20,193 bases of DNA from DAOTZS01 sp034434335 (GTDB taxonomy: Bacteria > Chloroflexota > Anaerolineae > CG2-30-64-16): assembly GCA_034434335.1 (NCBI GenBank), contig DAOTZS010000017.1, positions 1 to 20,193 of the forward strand. The letters run 5' to 3'. The notes under the pieces are model-generated. The model was given only the letters and a program-made list of their open reading frames with translations, was not told where the DNA came from and made no database searches. Positions 6,597 to 13,189 of this stretch are shown here, one piece after another (position 1 is the first letter of the stretch; each line of letters opens with the position of its first letter). The position numbers and the translations under genes are program-made.

Positions 6597-7049
6597 ATGA
6601 GCCCTATTCACTGTGATGTGGTCAGCGTAGAACGCATCGTCTTCTCCGATGATGTGGACATGGTGCTGGCCCCTGGCGTCGAAGGCCAGTTGGGCATCCT
6701 GCCCCATCATGCGCCCCTGATGACCGCCCTGGCCCCCGGCGAGCTGATCATCCGCAAGGCGGGCCAGGAAGACGTGATCATGGCAGTCAGCGGTGGCTTC
6801 ATGGAGGTGCGGCCCGACCGGGTGACGATCCTGGCCGATGCGGCTGAACGGGCCGAGGAGATTGATGTGGCGCGGGCCGAGGCCGCACGGCAGCGGGCGC
6901 AAAAGCTCCTGGCCGAACGGCCGCCTGGGGTAGACCTGATCAGCGCTGAACACGCGCTGAGACGGTCGCAGGTGCGGCTCAAAGTGGCCCACCGGCGTCG
7001 GCGCGTTCGCCAGGTTGGCACAGGGACGGCCGGCGATGTAGATGAGTAA
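6597..7049 (+). CDS. atpC: F1Fo ATP synthase subunit epsilon
   Basis: A 150-residue rotor subunit that contacts gamma and the c-ring and can inhibit ATP hydrolysis. The N-terminal beta-sandwich (about 1-85) carries the signature GVEGQLGILPHHAPLMTALAPG (split over residues 27-48) and SGGFMEV. The C-terminal two-helix domain (about 88-135) is present, ending in an arginine-rich stretch and an acidic tail. The ATG at 6597 was chosen because the protein then begins directly with the family pattern; the ribosome binding site is weak (AAGG at 6587-6590). It is the last atp gene, separated from atpD by MITE copy 2 and followed by a strong terminator. Confidence 0.95.
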   Translation: MSPIHCDVVSVERIVFSDDVDMVLAPGVEGQLGILPHHAPLMTALAPGELIIRKAGQEDVIMAVSGGFMEVRPDRVTILADAAERAEEIDVARAEAARQRAQKLLAERPPGVDLISAEHALRRSQVRLKVAHRRRRVRQVGTGTAGDVDE

Positions 7050-7109
7050 CTGGAGAGCGCAGGCCAGGCTCTGAGCTCGCCTGGAAAGCTGGTCTCCTCG
7101 ATGCGAGAG

Positions 7110-7150
7110 AGCGTGCGACAGCCCTTTAGGGGCGTCGCACGCTTTGTTTT
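7110..7150 (+). terminator. Intrinsic terminator of the atp operon
   Basis: AGCGTGCGAC (7110-7119) pairs perfectly with GTCGCACGCT (7134-7143), with an inner GCCC/GGGC stem, followed by TTTGTTTTT. It ends the atp transcript 60 nt after atpC. Confidence 0.92.
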
Positions 7151-7178
7151 TGCATGACGCTTCCCTTTCGCTTATAAT
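7150..7178 (+). promoter_or_regulatory. Sigma70-type promoter of mreB
   Basis: -35 TTGCAT (7150-7155), 17-nt spacer, -10 TATAAT (7173-7178). The -35 box overlaps the T-tract of the preceding terminator. Start of transcription is expected near 7185. Confidence 0.8.
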
Positions 7179-7196
7179 TGACACAACTCGGGCGGT

Positions 7197-7220
7197 CAGG
7201 TTGGCCTGTCCTCCAACCTG
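7197..7220 (+). repeat. Perfect 8-bp palindrome in the mreB leader
   Basis: CAGGTTGG (7197-7204) and CCAACCTG (7213-7220) form an inverted repeat with an 8-nt loop just downstream of the predicted transcription start and 11 nt before the ribosome binding site. It could be a leader hairpin or an operator; nothing in the sequence decides between these. Confidence 0.5.
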
Positions 7221-7241
7221 GCACCCCCATGAGGAGCCAGC

Positions 7242-8246
7242 ATGTTTGAGAAACAGGTCGGCATTGATCTGGGAACCGTAAACGTCCTCGTTTACGTCAG
7301 CGGCCGGGGGATTGTCCTCCAGGAACCCTCGGTGGTTGCCATCTCGATCCGCGACAATAGGATCGTGGCTGTCGGGCAGGAAGCGCGCGATATGTTGGGT
7401 CGCAACCCGGAGAGCATCGAGGTGGCTCGCCCCATGCGAGACGGCGTTATCGCTGACTACGTGGTCACCGAGGCCATGTTGCGCTATTTCCTGCGCAAGG
7501 TGATCGGCCGCAACCCCCTCTTCCGCCCCCGCGTCATGATCAGTACCCCCAAGGGGGTCACCAGCGTGGAGAGCCGCGCGGTGCATGACGCTGCCATCCA
7601 GGCTGGCGCCAAGGAGGCATACCTGATCCCCGAGCCCCTGGCCGCGGCCTATGGTGCCGGCTTGCCCATCGGCACACCGACTGGCAACATGGTGGTGGAT
7701 ATCGGCGGCGGGACCACCGAGGCAGCCGTGATCTCTATGAACGACATCGTGGTGTGGAGCAGTGTGCGTGTAGGGGGCATCCGCACCGATGAGGCGATCA
7801 TGGCCTATGTGCGCAAGAAGTATAACCTCATCATCGGTGAGCAGACGGCGGAGGAGATTAAGATCCAGATCGGCAGCGCGTTGCCGCTGAACGAGGAACT
7901 GACCATGGAGGTGAAAGGCCGCGATCAGGTAGCCGGGCTACCCAAGATCATCACCCTCACTTCTGGCGAGATCACCGAAGCGATCGCTGAGCCGCTGGCT
8001 TCTATCGTCACCGTTGTCAAGCAGACCCTGGAGAAGACCCCGCCCGAGCTGGCTGCTGATATCATAGATCGCGGCATGGTGCTGAGCGGCGGCGGCGCCC
8101 TGTTGCGCAACATTGACAAGCTGCTGACCAAGGAAACGGGCGTGCCGTGTTATGTGGCAGAGCACCCGATGGCCTGCGTGGCCCTGGGTGCGGGCAAGGC
8201 GCTAGAGAACTACCCCATCATGCGGCGCAGCCTGCCAACAGTGTAG
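7242..8246 (+). CDS. mreB: Rod shape-determining protein MreB (actin-like)
   Basis: A 334-residue bacterial actin that polymerises under the inner face of the membrane and directs cell-wall elongation. Actin-fold ATP-binding motifs are seen: phosphate-1 DLGTVN (9-14), phosphate-2 DIGGGTTE (153-160), and adenosine motif GMVLSGGGALLRN (278-290). PMACVALGAGKALEN near the end is characteristic of MreB/Mbl rather than DnaK or FtsA. GAGGAG (7231-7236) precedes the ATG. It has its own promoter and terminator and is monocistronic; mreC, mreD and pbp2 do not follow, the next genes being on the other strand. MreB and Mbl/MreBH paralogues cannot be separated by eye. Confidence 0.95.
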   Translation: MFEKQVGIDLGTVNVLVYVSGRGIVLQEPSVVAISIRDNRIVAVGQEARDMLGRNPESIEVARPMRDGVIADYVVTEAMLRYFLRKVIGRNPLFRPRVMISTPKGVTSVESRAVHDAAIQAGAKEAYLIPEPLAAAYGAGLPIGTPTGNMVVDIGGGTTEAAVISMNDIVVWSSVRVGGIRTDEAIMAYVRKKYNLIIGEQTAEEIKIQIGSALPLNEELTMEVKGRDQVAGLPKIITLTSGEITEAIAEPLASIVTVVKQTLEKTPPELAADIIDRGMVLSGGGALLRNIDKLLTKETGVPCYVAEHPMACVALGAGKALENYPIMRRSLPTV

Positions 8247-8254
8247 AGAAGATC

Positions 8255-8298
8255 AGAGGGCTGGGCCCCACCAGGAGAGATGGCCCAGCCCTCTTTTT
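8255..8298 (+). terminator. Intrinsic terminator of mreB
   Basis: AGAGGGCTGGGCC (8255-8267) pairs perfectly over 13 bp with GGCCCAGCCCTCT (8282-8294), followed by TTTTT (8294-8298). It lies between converging genes. The opposite strand lacks a good T-tract, so it mainly serves mreB. Confidence 0.93.
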
Positions 8299-8881
8299 AG
8301 CGTCTCCTTCTGCTCCCTCTTGTGACCTCCACGCTTTCACCTTCGGTTACCGGTTCCGCCTCGCGCGGGGGAATGGTCGCCAAAACCGGTGTTTCCTCCT
8401 CTGGGGCCTGGGCTGAGACGGGCGTCGGTTCAGGCAATGCCGCGCTGACGGGTGCCGCAGTGGGCCGTTCTGCCTCTGGTGCTACTGCGGCGGCCGCCAC
8501 ATATTCGCTGGCCGCCATCGCCAGCAGAGCGATCACCAGATCGCGGCCCAGGAGCACCACTCCTTCCAGAAAGTTCAGGCTGACTAGCCCGACCTTGGTT
8601 AGCTCCTGCCCATAGGCGACCTTGTACTCGGTAAACATATGGGCCACCATGAGCACCGTGATCAGGGCAATGCGCAGGCCCCTGTTGTACCAACGTTGCC
8701 CGGTTGAGGCCAGCCAGATGACGGAGAGGGCGATCCCCCCGCTGAGCGCGTAGCCCAGATAGTCTGGCTGCAGAAAGGCCGCGAAGTAAGCGCTCGCATT
8801 CCACCACGCCACAGCCAGGACCAGGATCAGGCTGAGCCAGGCTGCGGCCAAAAGCAACCGTCTGCCAAGGGAAAGTCTCAT
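8297..8881 (-). CDS. Membrane protein of unknown function, four TM helices with Pro/Glu-rich tail
   Basis: 194 residues, family not recognised. Four hydrophobic segments are visible at about 9-27, 42-60, 68-86 and 104-124. They are followed by a low-complexity tail of about 65 residues rich in Pro, Ala, Glu and Thr that ends in SRRRR. The third helix region carries MVAHMFTEYKVAYG, whose His, Glu and Lys could be functional but match no motif I know. The start is the ATG at 8881 because a perfect GAGGAGGT (complement of 8888-8895) lies 6 nt upstream; an earlier in-frame start would add 26 residues without a comparable site. It follows the NYN-HEAT gene by 81 nt on the same strand and may share its transcript. 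The TAA stop sits in the T-tract of the mreB terminator. Confidence 0.75.
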   Translation of the reverse strand: MRLSLGRRLLLAAAWLSLILVLAVAWWNASAYFAAFLQPDYLGYALSGGIALSVIWLASTGQRWYNRGLRIALITVLMVAHMFTEYKVAYGQELTKVGLVSLNFLEGVVLLGRDLVIALLAMAASEYVAAAAVAPEAERPTAAPVSAALPEPTPVSAQAPEEETPVLATIPPREAEPVTEGESVEVTRGSRRRR

Positions 8882-8962
8882 CGCAACACCTCCTCGCTCA
8901 AGAAGAAATACTAACCGCCGTGGAGTGCACTCTGGCACCACTCCGCTTCTCTGTGTCACCTG

Positions 8963-9859
8963 CTAGGAGCCCTTGTGACGGGCCCGGACCTGGGCCAGCG
9001 CGATCCGCGCCGCCTTACGCACCTTGCCTTTGGGGTCCCCCTGCGCGGCGGCCTCCAATGCCGGCACCACGCTGCCATCCCCCAACCGTCCCAGGCTCTG
9101 CGCTGCGGCCTGGCGCGCCATGCTCCCCGGGTCGTGGGCCAGCCGGTCGCAGAGGTCGGGCAAGGCAGCGCGGTCGCCCAGGTCACCCATGGCCAGGAGG
9201 GCAGCCGCGCGTACCCGCACATCGGTATGGGTCAGGGCATCGCGCAGCGGCTCCAACGCCTCCCCGCCCCCAAACTGCCCCAGCCAGCGGGCGGCGCGTT
9301 GTGCTTCATCGGCATCCTCCCCATACAGCCGCTCCACCCAGGTAGTGAAATCGGCTTCGGGTGCATCTGCCAGGCGGGCCCGCGCCTTCTCTGCCTCCAC
9401 AAATCCGGCGTAGATGTCCGCAAAAGCAGCCGCGTGGGGATCGGGAGATGCCGCGTCGGGGGCAGGATGACCGGCTTTGGGCTGCCGCCTGAGCTGTGCC
9501 GCCAGGGCGTTGGCAGAGAGGACATTGGCCCCCACTGCCCGCACACGGCCGGCCAGCTCCTGGTCGTTGGTCACTACCGCATACTGGTCAGGCCTGGCCC
9601 GTCCCCGCAGGAAGGCAACGATCGCATCATCGGCGGGCTGGCCAGGCGCGGAGAAGCAGACGCGCAGGCCGGGGACCGACGGGACGGGTAAGCGGGCGGG
9701 GAGGATCCCGCTATCGAAGAAGACAATCATTGGCCGGCCCCCTTGCTTGGCCCGATAGGCGCGCAGCCGCTCCAGGAGTTCCAGTTCGTCACCCGGATCG
9801 GCCAGGTCAATATCCGGCAGAGCGCCAATCAGGTTATGGCCATCAATCACATAGGTCAT
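8963..9859 (-). CDS. NYN (YacP/Rae1-like) ribonuclease domain fused to HEAT repeats
   Basis: 298 residues in two parts. Residues 1-125 form an NYN/PIN-like nuclease domain with MTYVIDGHNLIG at the N terminus and acidic residues at the family's metal-site positions: Asp6 (with Asn9), Asp49 in VFFDSG, Asp77-Asp78 in PADDAI and Asp99 in VVTNDQELA. This resembles the YacP/Rae1 group, ribosome-associated mRNA endonucleases in Firmicutes. After a Pro/Ala-rich linker (about 127-143), residues 186-292 contain three HEAT/PBS-lyase-type repeats (for example VRVRAAALLAMGDLGDRAAL), usually a protein-binding scaffold. Start is the ATG at 9859 behind AGGTGGGG; a GTG five codons upstream is possible. RNA cleavage is inferred from family; the partner is unknown. 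Confidence 0.82.
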   Translation of the reverse strand: MTYVIDGHNLIGALPDIDLADPGDELELLERLRAYRAKQGGRPMIVFFDSGILPARLPVPSVPGLRVCFSAPGQPADDAIVAFLRGRARPDQYAVVTNDQELAGRVRAVGANVLSANALAAQLRRQPKAGHPAPDAASPDPHAAAFADIYAGFVEAEKARARLADAPEADFTTWVERLYGEDADEAQRAARWLGQFGGGEALEPLRDALTHTDVRVRAAALLAMGDLGDRAALPDLCDRLAHDPGSMARQAAAQSLGRLGDGSVVPALEAAAQGDPKGKVRKAARIALAQVRARHKGS

Positions 9860-10064
9860 GGCACGGTCCCCCACCTTTGCTTGCGGCGAACACTGGGTGG
9901 AGTTACGTCAGCTCAGGAGCCAGCCCCCAGTCCTTGATCACTATTCTACCACAAGTGCGGCCGCGCGGCTAACCCCCCTCGTGGCCGCAACCCAGGAGGC
10001 CTTGCGGGCTTCATAGAAAACTATGCCCGGGCCTGGCATTCGTTAGCCTAACCCGCCTGAGGGC
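9860..10064. other. Intergenic region with no gene seen
   Basis: 205 bases between the NYN-HEAT gene start and the terminator of the cytochrome gene, both on the minus strand. No coding frame is convincing. It holds a weak minus-strand promoter candidate and an inverted repeat TGCGGCC (9956-9962) / GGCCGCA (9983-9989). Confidence 0.5.
9943..9972 (-). promoter_or_regulatory. Weak promoter candidate for the NYN-HEAT gene
   Basis: On the minus strand TAGAAT (complement of 9943-9948) is a good -10. The best -35 is TTAGCC, 18 nt upstream (9967-9972), which is poor. About 84 nt separate it from the start codon. Confidence 0.35.
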
Positions 10065-10112
10065 AAAAAAGAGCCGCCACCTGCCCCAGAGAAAGAGGAC
10101 AGGTGGCGGCTC
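10065..10112 (-). terminator. Intrinsic terminator of the cytochrome c gene
   Basis: Minus-strand stem of 13 perfect base pairs (complement of 10100-10112 with 10071-10083; GAGCCGCCACCTG/CAGGTGGCGGCTC) followed by TTTTTT (complement of 10065-10070). It begins 33 nt after the stop codon of the cytochrome gene. Confidence 0.93.
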
Positions 10113-10144
10113 TGCAAGCCAGACGTGTATCTTCGGAGGTTTTG

Positions 10145-10522
10145 TTACTTGCCGTAGGTAGCAGTCAGATAAGCGACAACGGCTTCCAGCTCCGCATCGT
10201 TTAGCTGAGCGCCTTTGGCCATCATTCTCTGCACGGTGCTACGCCATTCAGCTTCTGTCTTGCTGGCGCGCTCCACCCGGTCCAGGCCGTGGCAGGTACT
10301 ACATTGGCTCTGCACCAGCGCCTGGCCTTGCTCCAGCGATGGTCCGGCCGGCGTAGGAACGGGGGTGGGAGACAGCACTGGCGTGGGGGATGGGGCTTGC
10401 GTGGGCGCCTCCGTTGGCACCGGAGGCTCGGTCGGGGCGCCAACCGTAGGCCCAGCTTGAGCACACGCGGCAGTCACCATGAGCAAGGCGACTAACACGA
10501 AAAACAGAATACCATGTCTCAT
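10145..10522 (-). CDS. Cytochrome c-type lipoprotein, single heme
   Basis: A 125-residue exported electron-transfer protein. Residues 1-19 are a signal sequence ending in a lipobox (VTAAC, Cys20), so the protein is predicted to be lipid-anchored outside the membrane. A Pro/Thr/Val-rich flexible linker (about 25-60) leads to a small class I cytochrome c domain with heme motif CSTCH (74-78). The candidate axial methionine is Met100 or Met101 in VQRMMAKGAQLND, followed by the C-terminal helix LEAVVAYLTATYG. The start ATG at 10522 is preceded by AAGGAGGG (complement of 10530-10537) at 7-nt spacing; 15 upstream in-frame codons were rejected for that reason. Monocistronic, with no oxidase or dehydrogenase genes nearby to name its partner. 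Confidence 0.9.
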   Translation of the reverse strand: MRHGILFFVLVALLMVTAACAQAGPTVGAPTEPPVPTEAPTQAPSPTPVLSPTPVPTPAGPSLEQGQALVQSQCSTCHGLDRVERASKTEAEWRSTVQRMMAKGAQLNDAELEAVVAYLTATYGK

Positions 10523-10567
10523 TTGACGTCCCTCCTTGGTTGAGGATATACATGGCCCATAAAGCAA

Positions 10568-10596
10568 ATTCTACATGCATTCGGGGTGACAGATAA
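10568..10596 (-). promoter_or_regulatory. Promoter candidate for the cytochrome c gene
   Basis: Minus strand: -10 TAGAAT (complement of 10568-10573), 17-nt spacer, weak -35 TTATCT (complement of 10591-10596). It is in the right place, about 45 nt before the start codon, but the -35 match is poor. Confidence 0.35.
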
Positions 10597-10677
10597 GGAA
10601 CCGCTCTTACAATTCTGCGGTGCCCACGGCATGAGGGCCGGCCATAGCCAACCATATTTGCGCAGGCGGGCCAGCAG

Positions 10678-10734
10678 GGTAGGGGCAGGGCTTGTCCCTG
10701 CCCTGGATGGGCGACCACCAGGGTCGCCCCTACC
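10678..10734. repeat. Compound palindromic intergenic repeat (57 bp)
   Basis: The outer arms GGTAGGGGC (10678-10686) and GCCCCTACC (10726-10734) enclose two hairpins: GGGCAGGG/CCCTGCCC (10683-10690/10696-10703, loop CTTGT) and GGGCGACC/GGTCGCCC (10709-10716/10722-10729, loop ACCAG). Outer and inner stems share bases, so they are alternative folds. From memory, palindromes of the type TAGGGGC...GCCCCTA are dispersed in Chloroflexota genomes; only one copy is in this window. It lies between divergent genes, upstream of the thrS promoter. Confidence 0.75.
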
Positions 10735-10788
10735 TTTCGGCACATCCTCTGGCCGATAAATCTGGACACGCCCCGGCAGCCCCTTCAT

Positions 10789-10816
10789 TTGACAAGGGAC
10801 CCGAAACGGCTATAAT
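10789..10816 (+). promoter_or_regulatory. Consensus promoter of the thrS T-box leader
   Basis: -35 TTGACA (10789-10794) and -10 TATAAT (10811-10816) are both perfect consensus, with a 16-nt spacer. The expected transcription start is near 10823, just upstream of T-box stem I. Confidence 0.92.
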
Positions 10817-10851
10817 CGAACCAACTCATCACAATATGCGTAAAGCGTTGA

Positions 10852-11142
10852 CCGGGACGAGTAGGTGGTGCACCGGCAGCAGAGAGGGCGGGTCGCCGGC
10901 TGGAAGCCTGCCCTGTCGGAGCCACTGAAAACCCCCCGGGAGCGGGTACCTCAAATCGCCTATAGACGAGAGTATGGTACCCCGGTTGGCACCGTTAGCG
11001 GCCTGAGAGATGGTTGTCTGCCCCGGCTATGGGCTAAAGTCCAGATGAGCCCCTCGTCTGGATCGCTGAGTTGGCCAGAAGGCAGGCAATCAAGGTGGGT
11101 GGAACCGCGAGACCTCTCGCCCCATGGGCAAGAGGTCTTTTT
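10852..11142 (+). promoter_or_regulatory. T-box riboswitch (tRNA-Thr sensing) upstream of thrS
   Basis: Stem I is closed by CCGGG (10852-10856) with CCCGG (10935-10939). AGTA (10860-10863) forms the S-turn side, and CTGAAA precedes the specifier ACC (10931-10933), a threonine codon. The apical part has the AGAGAG and GCTGGAAGC elements typical of stem I. A stem II is formed by GGGTACC/GGTACCC (10944-10950/10976-10982) and a stem III by TCCAGATG/CGTCTGGA (11040-11047 and about 11055-11062). The T-box is GGGTGGAACCGCG (11097-11109). Its variable base after TGG is A, able to pair with discriminator U73. Uncharged tRNA-Thr should stabilise the antiterminator and let thrS be read; charged tRNA leaves the terminator. 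Confidence 0.93.
11110..11142 (+). terminator. T-box-controlled terminator
   Basis: AGACCTCT (11110-11117) pairs with AGAGGTCT (11131-11138), with an inner GCCC/GGGC, and ends in TTTTT (11138-11142). The competing antiterminator uses GGG (11097-11099) with CCC (11121-11123) and GCGAG (11107-11111) with CTCGC (11116-11120), leaving TGGAACC as the tRNA-end-binding bulge. Confidence 0.93.
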
Positions 11143-11213
11143 GTTCTTCCGGCTTTGCCGGTATACCATGTTACCAATCTACCGAAGGGTGGTGGCCAAC
11201 TTTGACCGGTGGA

Positions 11214-11244
11214 CGTGCCAGCCACTGCGGAACTGCCTGGCACG
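11214..11244 (+). repeat. Hairpin in the thrS leader between T-box and start codon
   Basis: CGTGCCAG (11214-11221) and CTGGCACG (11237-11244) form a perfect 8-bp stem with a 15-nt loop, 40 nt before the ribosome binding site. It is outside the T-box proper. No T-tract follows. Confidence 0.5.
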
Positions 11245-11295
11245 CCTAACGCATCAGCCAATTTTAGCCACTACCCACCTACAGAGGAGGCCACC

Positions 11296-13113
11296 ATGGC
11301 CAGTAAGCATACCAACACAGAAGAGGACGCATTCCTGCACAGGCTACGCCATTCGACCGCGCACGTCATGGCCCAGGCCGTGGTCGAGCGCTTCCCCGAA
11401 GCGCGCATTGCCATCGGGCCACCCATCAAGGACGGTTTCTATTACGACTTTGACCTCGGCCGCAATCCCGATGGGTCGCTGAAGACCTTTACCCCCGAGG
11501 ACCTGGAAGCCATCGAGAAGCGCATGCGCCAGATCATCGCTGGCCGTTTCCCCTTTATCCGGCGAGAGATCAGCGCAGACGAAGCGCGGCGTATCTTCGC
11601 CGACCAGCCCTACAAGCTGGAACTGATCGAGGGCCTGGAGCACGGGGGAGTGGACGAGCACGGCGAAGCGACAGCGGGGCCGCCGGTCATCTCCATCTAT
11701 CAGCACGACACCTTCGTTGATCTGTGCCGCGGCCCGCACCTGGACCACACCGGCCAGATCCCGCCCGATGCCTTCAAGCTGCTCAGTGTGGCGGGTGCCT
11801 ACTGGCGCGGGGATGAGCGCAACCCGATGTTGCAGCGCATCTACGGCACAGTATGGCTCAACCGCCAGCAGCTCCAGGAGTATCTGGAAAAGCTCGAGGA
11901 GGCTAAACGCCGCGATCACCGCCGGTTGGGCAAGGAGCTGGACCTCTTCAGCACCAACGCGGATGAGGTGGGGGGTGGCCTGATTTTGTGGCACCCCAAG
12001 GGGGGCCTGATACGCCACCTGGCTGAAGAGTTCTGCAAAAACGAGCACCTGGCCGGGGGCTATGATATCGTCTATACTCCCCATATCGGCCGGGCCGCGC
12101 TGTGGGAAACCAGTGGGCACCTGGACTTCTACAAGGAGAACATGTACGCGCCCATCGAGATCGAGGGACAACTGTTCTACCTCAAGCCCATGAACTGCCC
12201 CTTTCATATGCACATCTACAAGAGCCGCACGCGCAGCTATCGGGAGCTGCCGCTGCGGCTGGCCGAGTGGGGCACGGTCTACCGCTTCGAGCGCAGCGGT
12301 GTGCTGCATGGCCTCACCCGCGTACGCGGCTTCACCCAGGACGACGCCCATATCTTCTGTCGGCCTGACCAGATGCCGGCGGAAATCGACCGTGTGCTCA
12401 ACTTCTGCCTGCACATCCTGCGCAGCTTCGGCATCACTGACTTCAACGCTTACCTGAGCACGCGGCCTGAGAAACGGGTGGGTGACGATGCGCACTGGGA
12501 GGCCGCGGAAAAGGCGTTGGAGGCTGCCCTGCGCCGGGCTGGCATCCCCTTCCAGGTGGATGCCGGAGGCGGTGCCTTCTATGGCCCCAAGATAGATCTC
12601 AAGATGTTGGACGCACTGGAGCGGGAATGGCAGCTCAGCACCATCCAATTCGACTTCAACCTGCCCGAGCGGTTCGACCTGAACTATGTCGGCGAGGACG
12701 GGCTGGAGCACCGCCCGTATGTCATCCATCGGGCCCTGCTGGGCAGTATGGAGCGCTTCTTCGGCATGCTCATCGAACATTACGGGGGCGCCTTCCCGGT
12801 CTGGATCAGCCCGGTGCAGGCGGTGGTGATCCCCGTCGCTGACCGGCATCTTGAAGCGGCCCGTCAGGTGGCAGCGGAACTACGGGCTGCAGGGCTGCGG
12901 GTGGAGGTAGACGACAGCGCCGAGCGCATGAATGCCAAGATCCGCAACGCTCAGTTGCAGAAGATCCCCTACATGCTGGTGATCGGCGATCGTGAGGCAG
13001 CCGAAGGGATGGTAAACGTGCGCCTGCGCACTGGCGAACAGCGCGGGGCCATGCCAGTAGCCCAGTTCGCGGCCTATGCCAGGGATGTAGTGGCCCGCAA
13101 AGCTCTGATCTAA
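11296..13113 (+). CDS. thrS: Threonyl-tRNA synthetase, without the TGS domain
   Basis: A 605-residue class II synthetase that charges tRNA-Thr in the cytoplasm. The N2 editing domain is present with its metal-like site His19/His23 (HSTAH) and Cys144/His148 (CRGPH). The catalytic domain has motif 2 (GTVYRFERSGVLHGLTRVRG), zinc ligands Cys301 (MNCPFH) and His352 (DDAHIF), and motif 3 near RPYVIHRALLGSMERFFG. A C-terminal anticodon-binding domain follows from about residue 505. The usual N-terminal TGS/N1 domain of about 60 residues is missing: the protein opens almost directly with the editing domain. The ATG at 11296 is fixed by GAGGAGG (11284-11290); an upstream GTG would add 29 residues that do not look like TGS. 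Expression is controlled by the T-box upstream. Confidence 0.97.
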   Translation: MASKHTNTEEDAFLHRLRHSTAHVMAQAVVERFPEARIAIGPPIKDGFYYDFDLGRNPDGSLKTFTPEDLEAIEKRMRQIIAGRFPFIRREISADEARRIFADQPYKLELIEGLEHGGVDEHGEATAGPPVISIYQHDTFVDLCRGPHLDHTGQIPPDAFKLLSVAGAYWRGDERNPMLQRIYGTVWLNRQQLQEYLEKLEEAKRRDHRRLGKELDLFSTNADEVGGGLILWHPKGGLIRHLAEEFCKNEHLAGGYDIVYTPHIGRAALWETSGHLDFYKENMYAPIEIEGQLFYLKPMNCPFHMHIYKSRTRSYRELPLRLAEWGTVYRFERSGVLHGLTRVRGFTQDDAHIFCRPDQMPAEIDRVLNFCLHILRSFGITDFNAYLSTRPEKRVGDDAHWEAAEKALEAALRRAGIPFQVDAGGGAFYGPKIDLKMLDALEREWQLSTIQFDFNLPERFDLNYVGEDGLEHRPYVIHRALLGSMERFFGMLIEHYGGAFPVWISPVQAVVIPVADRHLEAARQVAAELRAAGLRVEVDDSAERMNAKIRNAQLQKIPYMLVIGDREAAEGMVNVRLRTGEQRGAMPVAQFAAYARDVVARKALI

Positions 13114-13125
13114 ACCTGTAGCTGA

Positions 13126-13149
13126 GCCGGGCTTTCCGGCCACTTTTTT
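13126..13149 (+). terminator. Short terminator after thrS
   Basis: GCCGG (13126-13130) and CCGGC (13136-13140), then CAC and TTTTTT (13144-13149). The stem is only 5 bp. The T-run overlaps the -35 box of the next promoter. Confidence 0.6.
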
Positions 13150-13176
13150 GACACTGGCCCCCTGATATGCTATAGT
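13148..13176 (+). promoter_or_regulatory. Promoter of the infC-rpmI-rplT operon
   Basis: -35 TTGACA (13148-13153, perfect), 17-nt spacer, -10 TATAGT (13171-13176) preceded by TGC, an extended -10. Transcription should start near 13183, giving an infC leader of about 88 nt. Confidence 0.9.
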
Positions 13177-13189
13177 AACGCCCGACTCT

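Noticed and set aside
9956..9989. Inverted repeat TGCGGCC/GGCCGCA upstream of the NYN-HEAT gene
   Set aside because: Short, GC-only and widely spaced, so expected by chance in this composition; noted only in the intergenic description.
10523..10677. Possible small RNA or gene between the cytochrome gene and the palindromic repeat
   Set aside because: No convincing frame, terminator or strong promoter on the plus strand; only a weak minus-strand promoter candidate for the cytochrome gene.
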